Translations under genes and position numbers: made by a program | DNA from: Cytophagales bacterium | GTDB lineage: Bacteria > Bacteroidota > Bacteroidia > Cytophagales > 172606-1 | DNA length: 36,175 nt | Assembly (NCBI GenBank): GCA_030448185.1 | Contig: JAUJNL010000063.1 | Location: 7,416 to 43,590 of the forward strand | Direction: 5' to 3' | The notes under the pieces: model-generated | The model's database searches: none | What the model saw: only the letters and a program-made list of their open reading frames with translations | Told to the model about the DNA's origin: nothing | Shown here: positions 27,254 to 35,298 of the stretch, in pieces | Layout of the letters: the number at the start of each line of letters is the position of its first letter | Position numbering within the stretch: position 1 is the stretch's first letter

Positions 27254-28035
27254 TTATTGTTTTTTTTCGGTCAGAATGGAAAAGATGTTGGTGGGTTCCC
27301 CGGCAGGCTCCGTTTGGTCTTCGGTCTGGCCGCTGGTAAACAACCGCAGGATTTTATTTCGGCGCGGCTTAACCGTTTCACGGGAGAAAGTTGCTTCGGC
27401 GCTGTCACCCTTTCCCGGAAAGACAATCGTAACGGTAGTGGTCGTGCTTTTGTAATCAGAACTCGCAGTTTGAGAAAGATAAGATTGTACGTCTTCCGGC
27501 CCAACAGGAGAAGCAATCTTAGCAGGGATAACTACTTTCTCACCCCGGTTTTCCGATTGGTCACGGACTGGTTCATGATGAGTAGTCAGATTTTCCGGAA
27601 GCATTATCTCTTCCGTTTGCTTCAGGGAAGCTTTTTCTGCGGGTGCTACCTTTTTTAGCTGGTCTGTCTTCCGTATATGCGGTTGTTCCTTTGGGATTCG
27701 GGCCAGGGTGTTTTCAGTAATTAATGGCTTCGGAAGGGTATCCTCCACTACTTGGGGCGGAATAGAAATTGCAGGACTTCTCTGTTCTTGCTGCGCCACG
27801 CTGACCGCATCTTTTTCCTCCGTCCCAAACGCAAGCCGAATCAGCATCCATCCCACCGGTATCAGCAGCAGGGCAATGAGGGCAGCGGTATAATAGGGGT
27901 AACGTACCGGCCTTGCCGTTTATGTATCAATCCTTCTAGCCGGTCCCAACTCCGTCCGGGCGTCCACTGGGATTGCGGCGGAGGCGTGTGTAATTGGTCT
28001 ATCCGTTCCCGGAATAAGTTATCCAGTTCTTCCAT
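27254..28035 (-). pseudogene. anti-sigma-like single-pass membrane protein, one frameshift
   Basis: The start MEELDNLFRERIDQLHTPPP at 28035 overlaps the end of the sigma-factor gene by 17 bp. The N-terminus is a short cytoplasmic segment with the W-x-R-LE pattern usual in Bacteroidota anti-sigma-like proteins. The frame then changes at 27907-27908; one added G on the minus strand gives RYPYYTAALIALLLIPVGWMLIR, a membrane helix at about residues 50-70. About 190 periplasmic residues rich in Pro, Thr, Glu and Lys follow. Repaired length is 260. It has no catalytic motif. Position and topology, not sequence similarity, support the anti-sigma role. Confidence 0.7.
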
Positions 28036-28568
28036 TTTCGTGCGTGAAACCGTGTTGCAGTAATAAGTTGCGCAAAGCAGCCCGGGCCTTGCTGAGCTGC
28101 GATTTTGAAGTATTTTCACTGATATTCAGCTGTTCGGCAATCTCCTGATGCGAATACCCTTCGATCACAAACAGGTTAAACACCGTCCGGTAGCCGGTAG
28201 GCAAACCCAGGATCAAGGCATAGATTTCTTCCGCTGCCAGCTGCGATTCCAGGGTAGTGTCAGCCTCCAGGTGATGGGCTTCTGCCTCAGTCACCAGATT
28301 AAAGTTGTACCGTTTCCGCAGGTACATCAGCGATTCGTTGACCATGATCTTCTTGATCCAGGCTTCCAGACTGCCGTCATTCCGGTATTCGAACTGATCC
28401 AGCCGATTAAATACCTTCATAAATCCGCTAATCAGCAGGTCTTCCGCCTGTAATTCTTCCCGCACGTACCGGAAGCAGATCCGGTACATTCTGGCAGCAT
28501 ACCGTTCGTAAAGGGTTTGCTGGGCCCGCATCCCCTCTTTTGCAGTGCTGGATCAGTTGTTTGGTCAT
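28019..28568 (-). pseudogene. ECF sigma factor (sigma-70 family), apparent frameshift near the start
   Basis: Region 2 begins LYERYAARMYRICFRYVREELQAEDLLISGFMKVF, and region 4 contains GYSHQEIAEQLNISENTSKSQLSKARAAL, the helix-turn-helix that reads the -35 element. The natural N-terminus MTKQLIQHCKRG at 28568 is in another frame from the rest; removing one G from the GGGG run 28535-28532 joins them into a 182-residue protein. Without this, the gene could start at 28531 (MRAQQTLY) with 170 residues and still carry both regions. It directs RNA polymerase to a set of promoters in response to a signal passed by the overlapping anti-sigma-like protein. Confidence 0.82.
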
Positions 28569-28666
28569 CGGGAAAATGCGGGGATGTACGGGCCTTTTAC
28601 TGCAACAATGCGTAATTGCCGGCAGAGGTTGCCCGTAATGCAAAATATTCCGGTAAAGATCACTAC

Positions 28667-28803
28667 ACCTTACCCCCGGCCCTTCCTCAAATCCTTCCCA
28701 CTGGCTGGCCCGAAAACTCCCGTTTTCGGGCCAGCCAGTGGGAAGGATTTGAATTTGGGAATGGTAAAGTCCTTCTCTGCAGGAGAAGGATTTAGGATGA
28801 GGT
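28667..28803. repeat. dispersed repeat element, copy 2, with 31-bp perfect hairpin
   Basis: The centre is a perfect 31-bp inverted repeat (28687-28717 and 28722-28752) with the 4-nt loop TCCC; the arm starts TCAAATCCTTCCCACTGGCT. The outer parts ACCTTACCCCCGGCCC and GGATTTAGGATGAGGT resemble the ends of the copy at 22822-22957, and both copies share GAAAAC-4 nt-GTTTTC and GGGCCAGCC. It lies in the gene-free stretch 28569-28915 between the divergent sigma-factor and YceI genes. Confidence 0.75.
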
Positions 28804-28834
28804 AAAAAAGGAAACTAAAAAGATTAAATATCTG

Positions 28835-28865
28835 TTGTAACATTATATGTATATACATATATTTG
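28835..28865 (+). promoter_or_regulatory. Bacteroidota promoter overlapped by an 18-bp palindromic operator
   Basis: TTG at 28835-28837 and TATATTTG at 28858-28865 match the phylum's -33 TTG and -7 TAnnTTTG with a 20-bp spacer. The perfect palindrome TATATGTATATACATATA (28844-28861) fills the spacer and overlaps the -7 box, as expected for a repressor site. The yceI-like gene starts 50 bp downstream. Confidence 0.6.
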
Positions 28866-28915
28866 TTTCGTCAGGAATGAACATTGTAACAACTAACCCT
28901 TAACATCAAACAATT

Positions 28916-29443
28916 ATGACTACCTGGAACATTGATCCTACCCATTCTGAAATACAGTTTAAAGCAAAACACCTGGTCATTTCAACGGTAACTGGCTACT
29001 TCAAGCAATTTGAAGGCACCGCTACCACTGAAGGCGACGACTGGTCTACGGCTAAAATTAAGTTTTCGGCTGATATTGCCAGCATTACTACTGGCCAGGA
29101 ACAACGGGATGCCCACCTGAAAACGGCTGACTTCTTCGATGCCGAAAACCATCCTAAGCTTACGTTTGAGTCTACCTCCCTGCGTAAAGTGTCGGATGAC
29201 ACCTACAAACTGGCCGGAAACCTGACCATCAAGGGTAATACCAAACCCGTTGAACTGGAGGTGGAATTCGGCGGACAAGCCACTGATTTCTACGGCAACG
29301 ATAAAGCAGGCTTTGAAATTACCGGCAAAGTGGGTCGTAAGGCTTTTGGTCTGACCTGGGATGCGGTTACTGAAGCAGGCAGTGTAGTTGTGGGAGACGA
29401 AATTAAACTAATTGCCAACGTACAGGTGGCAAAACAGAAATAA
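28916..29443 (+). CDS. YceI family protein
   Basis: A 175-residue lipocalin-like protein that binds a polyprenyl-type lipid in characterised relatives. The hallmarks are present: WNIDPTHSEIQFKAKHLVIS at the start, then RDAHLKTADFFDAENHPKLTFES, LAGNLTIKGNTKPVELEVEF, and KAGFEITGKVGRKAFGLTWDA. There is no signal peptide, so this is a cytoplasmic member, common in this phylum and often stress- or repressor-controlled. The palindrome at 28844-28861 in its promoter supports repressor control. Single-gene unit: a terminator follows at 29554. Confidence 0.94.
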   Translation: MTTWNIDPTHSEIQFKAKHLVISTVTGYFKQFEGTATTEGDDWSTAKIKFSADIASITTGQEQRDAHLKTADFFDAENHPKLTFESTSLRKVSDDTYKLAGNLTIKGNTKPVELEVEFGGQATDFYGNDKAGFEITGKVGRKAFGLTWDAVTEAGSVVVGDEIKLIANVQVAKQK

Positions 29444-29553
29444 GGGTGCGGTGTACGGCTTTCGAAATCCCCTCTCCTGATGAACACTATGGGTCCATAT
29501 AAGGGATGGTTCAAGCAATCTCTCCTTTACTCAAAGACACCAATTCGATAATT

Positions 29554-29583
29554 GCCCGGTTGCTTAACCTGGGCTCTTTTTTT
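29554..29583 (+). terminator. rho-independent terminator downstream of yceI
   Basis: GCCCGGTT-GCTT-AACCTGGGC with one bulged base, followed by TCTTTTTTT. It lies 110 bp after the yceI stop. The rest of the 414-bp gene-free stretch 29444-29857 is AT-rich and carries the promoter region of the next gene; TTTG at 29800 and TAACATTG at 29819 are a weak candidate pair. Confidence 0.65.
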
Positions 29584-29857
29584 AGCTGCTATCTATTATT
29601 GGCAACCATCCCCGGTGAATGGCAATGGGTGATTTCCCGGTTGTAAACAGATATATAAGCAAAAGTATTCCCGCTGCTGCTAAAACTTTCGTATATAAAA
29701 GAACGGGAACCAAAACTTTACCTTACAGCGGACAAGTAAAAGCTGTATAGTATAAACTGAAAATCTTAAACTACTCCTGCTCTGCCCGATAAATTAACCT
29801 TTGGCAAGGTTTTTTCTGTAACATTGCGCAGAGGAGACTATTTCTTATATAAATAAA

Positions 29858-30160
29858 ATGGATATGAGTTACTTTATGGTAGAGTTCGATTTACTGCAGC
29901 CGCTTCCGGCGGATTTTATCGCGATGATTCCTGAGCAGCGGGCCAAAGTCAATCAGTTGCTGGAAGATCAGAAAGTACTGATGTACTCGCTGGCCGCCGA
30001 CCGGTCAAGGGTTTGGGCAGTGATGAATGCCAAGGATGAAATTGAGGTAATGCACCTGCTGGCCGATATGCCTTTGATTCAGTATGCCGATCCGGTAGTG
30101 ACTGAACTGGCTTTCCACAATTCAGTACGTTTTGCCTTTCCGGCCATTTCCTTAAATTAA
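29858..30160 (+). CDS. small protein, muconolactone-isomerase/YciI-like fold
   Basis: A 100-residue cytoplasmic protein. The layout strand (YFMVEFDL), helix (IPEQRAKVNQLLEDQKV), strand (LMYSLAADRSRVWAVMNA), helix (DEIEVMHLLADMPL), strand (YADPVVTEL) is that of dimeric alpha/beta barrel proteins such as muconolactone isomerase-like and YciI-like proteins. No catalytic residue can be named. The start could be 29858 or the Met two codons later. Single gene; its function is unknown. Confidence 0.7.
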   Translation: MDMSYFMVEFDLLQPLPADFIAMIPEQRAKVNQLLEDQKVLMYSLAADRSRVWAVMNAKDEIEVMHLLADMPLIQYADPVVTELAFHNSVRFAFPAISLN

Positions 30161-30173
30161 GCGGTGGTGCTTT

Positions 30174-30371
30174 CAAACAATACCTTTACTTTTCAAAAAC
30201 AGCCACCGAAAAGATGAACCCTTTTGGCAATACCTCAAAAAGGTGATTCGACAGAAAATTGAACCGACCTTCTCGCGAATTACCCGCTTGTTTCCTAAAC
30301 CTATCCATGCTGTTACCCAGAAAGGTTTTCTCTTAAAAATCCTCCTGTATTTTGTTGGCTTACTCACTTGA
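30174..30371 (+). pseudogene. C-terminal remnant of a transposase
   Basis: One open frame without start codon: QTIPLLFKNSHRKDEPFWQY, then LKKVIRQKIEPTFSRITRLF, then PKPIHAVTQKGFLLKILLYF, with a TGA at 30369-30371. The order R-x-IE-x-FSxI-x-LFPK-x-IHAVT-x-GFLLKI is the C-terminal part of a family of DDE transposases frequent in this phylum. The catalytic Glu would be that of KIEPTF. The N-terminal two thirds are missing, and no inverted repeats were found, so this is a dead fragment. Family assignment (IS982-like or IS4-like) is uncertain. Confidence 0.5.
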
Positions 30372-30422
30372 CCAGGCTTTATCTTAAGCTGACTCTAACG
30401 TGAATCTACCCTGCAACGTGAA

Positions 30423-31443
30423 TTACTTAGTTTGTTTTTCCTCCTTTGACCTTCCCTTCCTAAGTTCTTCTTCAAGTTCTTCAATAGTGGGTAATTGGGT
30501 GCGCAGGTGTTCAGGATTCAATAGCTACGTAGCAGTGAAGTTTGACATGATAAAAGAGTAAATCCAGGTAATAGTCTTCTCCATCTACATTCAAATGATA
30601 TTGTCTGCCCAGAAAAGCAAAGCCAGCTCCTAATTCGAGTAGAAACTTGGTGATATGATCGACCAGCGATTTTTCTACTTCCCGTTCGTGAGTCTGGTTC
30701 CCTATCGAAAGAAAATCGAATATATAAGGGTCTTTGAGAGTCTGTTGAGCTAGATCAGATTCGGGTGTACGACAAAATGCAGAGCGTTCATCCGCATTTA
30801 GCTTCGCTGAGAATAGTTGCAATGCGGATGTGTATAGCCGGGCATTTGAAATGCCCTTTTTCTCAGTTCCGCATTGCAAATGCGGAACAACACGAACAAA
30901 GTTTAATGGTTGATCTGCAATTTGTCGTACACCCTCAGATTCTGTAGCAGGTAGTGTATGGCTAAAATTAGTAACTGCTTTACCTTGTCGCTGGTATAGT
31001 TTAAGGTCTATCTGATGCGCTAAGATATTACGGGACCAACCATGCTCAAAGCAGGCTTGTGCATAAAACCAAGCCTCCGTTTTGTCTTTTATTCTATCCA
31101 GAATCAAGCGGTTATGGCCCCAGGGAATTTGTCCCACAACCTGTGGGACAGTTTCTGCTTCTCCGTAAAACAAGTACCATTGCCGCATAGCATACAGGTT
31201 AGTGCGGGAGAAGCCTTTCAGATCTGGAAAAGCGCCCGATAAATCTTTCGACAGTTGCACTACGATTGCTTCTCCCCAATCGGCAGTTCGTAATCGTTTC
31301 ACAATTGTTTTTCCCAATTCCCAGTAGAGAGCTAACAATTGTTGATTAACCGAAAGAGCAGCTTGAATCTCTGCTGATTGATTGTTTGCTTTCAGCTCCT
31401 CCAAACAGGCTGGGGACTCACTGGGGAGTGTCCGTCGACGCAT
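30423..31443 (-). pseudogene. DUF1016/YhcG-type PD-(D/E)XK nuclease, decayed
   Basis: The N-terminal domain is intact (SVNQQLLALYWELGKTIVKR, FSRTNLYAMRQWYLFY, IPWGHNRLILDRIKDKTEAWFY), and the nuclease domain begins with DLAQQTLKDPYIFDFLSIG. Two changes are visible. A 172-bp MITE plus its 8-bp duplication adds exactly 60 codons in frame between TLPATES and DLAQQ (see 30763-30934). After HCYVAIE the gene jumps directly to PEHLRTQLPTIEELEEELRK in another frame, so roughly 65-75 residues of the usual domain, including the ELK catalytic lysine and the strand after it, are deleted. The ORF stops at 30511; the tail ends at the TAA at 30423. The nuclease cannot be active in this form. Confidence 0.82.
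30763..30934. mobile_element. 172-bp MITE with 20-bp terminal inverted repeats
   Basis: Ends GGGTGTACGACAAAATGCAG (30763-30782) and CTGCAATTTGTCGTACACCC (30915-30934) are inverted repeats with 19 of 20 matches. The 8-bp direct duplication TCAGATTC flanks it (30755-30762 and 30935-30942). The interior consists of hairpins: GGGCATTT-G-AAATGCCC at 30840-30856 and the 23-bp palindrome 30866-30888. It has no transposase. An 8-bp duplication fits mobilisation by, for example, an ISL3-, IS66- or IS256-like transposase; none is in the window. Confidence 0.9.
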
Positions 31444-31591
31444 AAGTCTTTTTGGTTCTGTATGATTTTACTTCATGAAGCTATTTAGACACGCCTTGGG
31501 CGAATCCTACTTGTGCCCAAGAGTAGTTACTAGTCTCCCACTGGCGCGAGAAGCAAAATCCGACATCCAGCTTCCGACATCCGAAATCTGA

Positions 31592-34072
31592 TTAGAATCC
31601 GATCCTGAACAAAATGCCCGTCCGGACGCGGCGACCTTCGTTAAAAGCCGCGGCAAAATCCAACCGGCCTACGCGCAGCACTTTGCCTACTTTTAAGAGC
31701 TGATCTACTCCCGCAGTCAGTTCCAGGTAATTGCCCAGGTAGGGCGTACGCAGGTAATGGGCTCCTACCACTTCCTGCCACCGCAATTGCTTAAACAGGG
31801 GAATTTTGTTGAAGATAAACCCATTGAAGTGGTGTTCGTAATGCCCTTCCCAGTAATCGGATACGGTGCTGAAACGGTAGTAATCAAGCAGATAAAAAGC
31901 ATCTAACTGATTATTGGCGATTAGGGTCTGGTTGCCGATAAAATGCCGGAAGTCAGGCAAGTAGATTTCTTTCTTTCGCAGAAAAGTACCGAAGGAAACG
32001 TCGAACCGCGATTCACCGAACAACCCCAGGCGAAGGTCTTTGTCGAGGCCCACCCGCAGGAAGTCAAAGTCTGCCTTACTGCCCAACACTCCCGGAATAC
32101 CTTTGCGGTACTGTACGTACAAGGTCGGGTACGGCGAATCCAGATTAATTTTGAGATTAGGCCGGGAAATATACTTTTGTCGGAAATTGAACCGAAGTCC
32201 CAGGCGCAGCACCAGGGCATTGTGCACCGGCATACGAACCGAATCGAGCCCATAAGGCAGCCGGTTGTTAGGCGTAAATTCCCGTTCCTCTATATCCCGG
32301 AAGGTGAACCGGGTTGTATTTTCCAGGGGAAGCCGACGGGCAAATTCCAGCACCCCTCCGAGGGTAAGTCCATTCAGGATTTCCTGCCGCCAGGTAATTT
32401 CCGCAAAACGCTTCTCGTAGAGCTTCAGGTAATTGCGTTCAGCCAGCAGGGTATAAAATGTATTGACCAGGTAGGGCACCGGGTCCAGGTGGTTAAACTG
32501 ACTAACCGAACGGCCGCCATTGATTTGAATAGAGCCGGATTTAGTGGGGTTGTACAAATACCGGATGCCCGATCTAATGTAGAACTGCCTGCCCGAAAAG
32601 CCGTAACGCAGGTTGTTGGTAACCGAAAATGACTTGCGGGTTTCTTCATCGCGGCGGTTATAGGTGAGATCGGTATTGAGTACCAGCCCTTCTACGGTGT
32701 TGTACTGCACATTGTTCAGCAGGGAACCAATCCCCAGCGACCAGTTACGGTAACTGTTGCGGTAGGTATAACCGGTCAGCGCATTGAGAAATTTGAATTT
32801 GTTATTCTTCGTATCCAGCGAATCCTGGTATTCCTTCGATTCCCAAACTTTAGATAAACTATCTTTGCGGGTGTAATCGGTTATCTCCTCCGCTGTCAGC
32901 GGCACGGGCCGCACCTGCCGCCAGTAGGCCGAGTCCTTCTTGTTCGAACCGGGCTCCACTTTCAGGATTTCTCCCGTAAAAAAACCCCTCTCAAACGGAG
33001 GATTCATCTGGTAGCCGGTTAAACTGCCAATAAAATAGCCATCGGCCTTAAAACCAAACACATTAAATCTATAGTTGAACTCCATGGTACCGGGCATCCA
33101 AACGTCCTTGGCAACCGGAATATGGATCTGGTGGATGGACAAGGTATCCAGGGCTTCTACCCCGGCATCACGGGTCAGCAGCAGATCCGTTGCGTGAATG
33201 CGCCAGCTCCCTTCCTGAATGTAAATGAAGCCCCGGAATACCGGATCGGTCTTATGCCGGGGAATAACCTCAATTTTGTGGACGGTCTGCCCGTTCTCGG
33301 TGGAAGTACCGATGAGCTTGTATTCGTAAAAGAGCAGAGCATTCTGCGAAATGGGTGATACAAATCCCCGTTCGTTGAGGTCGGGATTCATCAGGTTTTC
33401 GTAGAAATTCCACTGGTTCATGCTGACGGCATTGTTGAGGCTGAAACCATTGTTGCTGCCGCTAACCTTCGAGGAAATCAATACTTCTTTGGTCTTAGGC
33501 CGCTGAAAATAGAATTTGGAAACGGATTCTGACAAGTACAATATTCCTTTGCCGGAGGAATCCACGCCGGGAATGTTCACGTCTTGCCCCATGATTTTTT
33601 TGGGAGCTTTCAGCAGCCGTACCATGCCCTTTACGTAAGCATCGCAGGCAAAAGTACTTGTTCCTTCCAGGTAAAATTTGCGCTTCTTTATAGCATTGCG
33701 GATGATCGGGTAGGCAGGGTCTTCGTATTTGCCTTTGGGCCGTACCGTTACTTCGGCCAGTTGCAGACTCTCCTGTTTCAGTTGCACGTCTACGGTCAGG
33801 GGCTGGTCGGTAAGGGTGATCGTCTGGGTATAGGTCTGATACCCAATGTAGCGGTATACCATGCGGTAGGTACCGGGCTTCAGGTTCAGGAAATAGGCTC
33901 CTTCCCCATTAGCCGTAGTTCCCTGCGTAGTTTGCTCCGGATAGACGGTGGCAAAAGGCAAAGGATGGCCCTGCGTATCCGTAATTTTACCCGACAAGCG
34001 TAAGGTTTGGGCAATGGCAGTAACAGTAAAGGGAAACAGCAGTAACCAAAGGAAAGCTATCCGAATGTGCAT
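31592..34072 (-). CDS. DUF5686/carboxypeptidase-regulatory-like outer-membrane protein
   Basis: An 826-residue protein. The signal peptide MHIRIAFLWLLLFPFTVTAI ends near residue 22. A CarboxypepD_reg-like beta-sandwich domain follows at 25-110 (LSGKITDTQGHPLPFATVYP, GTYRMVYRYIGYQTYTQTI). DUF5686 fills the rest: AYPIIRNAIKKRKFYLEGTSTFACDAYVKG, IPRHKTDPVFRGFIYI, and a C-terminal barrel-like half rich in alternating aromatic strands that ends RVRTGILFRIGF with the terminal Phe. The family is specific to Bacteroidota, lies in the outer membrane and has no proven function. The gene is intact, without any frameshift over 2.5 kb. Confidence 0.92.
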   Translation of the reverse strand: MHIRIAFLWLLLFPFTVTAIAQTLRLSGKITDTQGHPLPFATVYPEQTTQGTTANGEGAYFLNLKPGTYRMVYRYIGYQTYTQTITLTDQPLTVDVQLKQESLQLAEVTVRPKGKYEDPAYPIIRNAIKKRKFYLEGTSTFACDAYVKGMVRLLKAPKKIMGQDVNIPGVDSSGKGILYLSESVSKFYFQRPKTKEVLISSKVSGSNNGFSLNNAVSMNQWNFYENLMNPDLNERGFVSPISQNALLFYEYKLIGTSTENGQTVHKIEVIPRHKTDPVFRGFIYIQEGSWRIHATDLLLTRDAGVEALDTLSIHQIHIPVAKDVWMPGTMEFNYRFNVFGFKADGYFIGSLTGYQMNPPFERGFFTGEILKVEPGSNKKDSAYWRQVRPVPLTAEEITDYTRKDSLSKVWESKEYQDSLDTKNNKFKFLNALTGYTYRNSYRNWSLGIGSLLNNVQYNTVEGLVLNTDLTYNRRDEETRKSFSVTNNLRYGFSGRQFYIRSGIRYLYNPTKSGSIQINGGRSVSQFNHLDPVPYLVNTFYTLLAERNYLKLYEKRFAEITWRQEILNGLTLGGVLEFARRLPLENTTRFTFRDIEEREFTPNNRLPYGLDSVRMPVHNALVLRLGLRFNFRQKYISRPNLKINLDSPYPTLYVQYRKGIPGVLGSKADFDFLRVGLDKDLRLGLFGESRFDVSFGTFLRKKEIYLPDFRHFIGNQTLIANNQLDAFYLLDYYRFSTVSDYWEGHYEHHFNGFIFNKIPLFKQLRWQEVVGAHYLRTPYLGNYLELTAGVDQLLKVGKVLRVGRLDFAAAFNEGRRVRTGILFRIGF

Positions 34073-34180
34073 AGACAGGAATAAAGTGGCCTAAGTTACA
34101 AAAACGCACTGTGAAGGAAAGGAGAGGAAGAATGGCGATTTCCGATGTGCGATGTCCGATTGACGATGTTCAAAATGTAG

Positions 34181-34199
34181 GGGCGAATTGCATTCGCCC
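34181..34199. repeat. small palindromic intergenic repeat
   Basis: GGGCGAAT-TGC-ATTCGCCC, an 8-bp perfect stem with 3-nt loop, in the 267-bp region between the divergent DUF5686 and metallo-hydrolase genes. The wording AGGGGCGAATTGCATTCGCC is a familiar dispersed palindrome in many bacterial genomes. Confidence 0.55.
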
Positions 34200-34339
34200 T
34201 ATTGCACACAGCCATTCTCGGCATTCGATTGGCGCTGTCCGGTGCTTGAAAAATGGCGTACTGATTCCCATTTTTAATGAACCTTTGCCCTACAGTTGAG
34301 TATAACTTATTTGTACCTGAAGCCATTTAACCAACTCCT

Positions 34340-35191
34340 ATGCACCTGTACACTATTGATACCGGCTTTTTTAAACTGGATGGCGGGGCTATGTTTGGCG
34401 TCGTTCCCAAGACGATCTGGCAACGCACTAATCCAGCCGACGAAAACAACCTGTGTACCTGGGCTATGCGTTGCCTGCTGATCGAGGATAGCGACCATCT
34501 CATCTTGGTGGACAATGGCATCGGAAACAAGCAAGATGCCAAGTTCCTCAGCCACTACTATCTGCACGGCGATGCGAATCTGATTGATTCTCTCCACAAA
34601 ACCGGTTTTTCGGCAGCGGAGGTAACCGATGTAGTGCTTACCCATCTGCATTTCGACCACTGCGGAGGCGGCGTGCAGTATAATGCCAGCCGTACCGGTT
34701 TTGAGTTTACATTTCCTAATGCCCGGTACTGGTCCACCCCGGGTCACTGGCAATGGGCAACGCACCCCAATCCGCGGGAGAAGGCCAGTTTTTTAAAGGA
34801 AAATTTGTTGCCCATGCAGGAAAGCGGCCACCTCCACTTTATTGAGCCGGGCCAATCTTCCCCATTTACGAATGTGGATTTTCTGTTTGTAGATGGGCAT
34901 ACCGAAAAAATGATGCTTCCCCGGATTCAATACCACGAAAAGACGCTGGTATACGTAGCCGACCTGATCCCCTCCGCAAGTCACATTCCCATTCCCTACG
35001 TGATGGGCTACGATGTAAGGCCCTTACTGACGATGGAAGAAAAGACCAGCTTTCTCAATGAAGCCGTCCGGGAAAACTACCTGCTCCTGTTTGAACACGA
35101 TCCAACGGTAGAATGTGCTACCGTAGCTATGACCGAAAAAGGCATCCGGGCCGACCGGATGGGAACGTTGAGGGAGTTTATGAGGGAATGA
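34340..35191 (+). CDS. MBL-fold metallo-hydrolase
   Basis: A 283-residue cytoplasmic hydrolase with the metallo-beta-lactamase fold. The zinc motif HxHxDH is THLHFDHCGG (His102, His104, Asp106, His107). Further ligands are probably in TPGHWQWA (His136), DGHTEKMM (His187) and VADLIPSASH (Asp208, His215). The arrangement resembles the lactonase-like group (AHL lactonase-type), which open lactone rings or cleave esters; the substrate is not known. The start ATG at 34340 gives the normal opening strand HLYTIDTGFF. Single gene, intact. Confidence 0.92.
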   Translation: MHLYTIDTGFFKLDGGAMFGVVPKTIWQRTNPADENNLCTWAMRCLLIEDSDHLILVDNGIGNKQDAKFLSHYYLHGDANLIDSLHKTGFSAAEVTDVVLTHLHFDHCGGGVQYNASRTGFEFTFPNARYWSTPGHWQWATHPNPREKASFLKENLLPMQESGHLHFIEPGQSSPFTNVDFLFVDGHTEKMMLPRIQYHEKTLVYVADLIPSASHIPIPYVMGYDVRPLLTMEEKTSFLNEAVRENYLLLFEHDPTVECATVAMTEKGIRADRMGTLREFMRE

Positions 35192-35298
35192 GTGCGTAAA
35201 TTACAGAAGGATTGAATGAGTGAATTACAGAATATTTCAACTATTCTATCCTTCTATAACTTTGTTCTTCTATTCTTCACTTTTAACTGTTTACTCCA

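Noticed and set aside
26925..27658. Plus-strand frames opposite the outer-membrane and anti-sigma-like genes
   Set aside because: Composition and lack of any family features show them to be shadows.
30173..30367. 64-codon minus-strand frame rich in basic residues
   Set aside because: The opposite strand carries a better-supported transposase remnant over the same bases.
31131..31149. Palindrome GTCCCACA-ACC-TGTGGGAC within the DUF1016 gene
   Set aside because: It encodes the usual Val-Pro-Gln-x-Val-Gly-Gln segment before IPWGHN, so it is explained by the protein sequence.
31943..32632. 229-codon plus-strand frame inside the DUF5686 gene
   Set aside because: Antisense to an intact, recognised outer-membrane protein; no motif or signal peptide of its own.
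35188..35240. Short direct repeat GAATGAGTG...AATTACAGAA before the patatin gene
   Set aside because: Two imperfect copies only, in an AT-rich spacer; no sign of a mobile or regulatory element.
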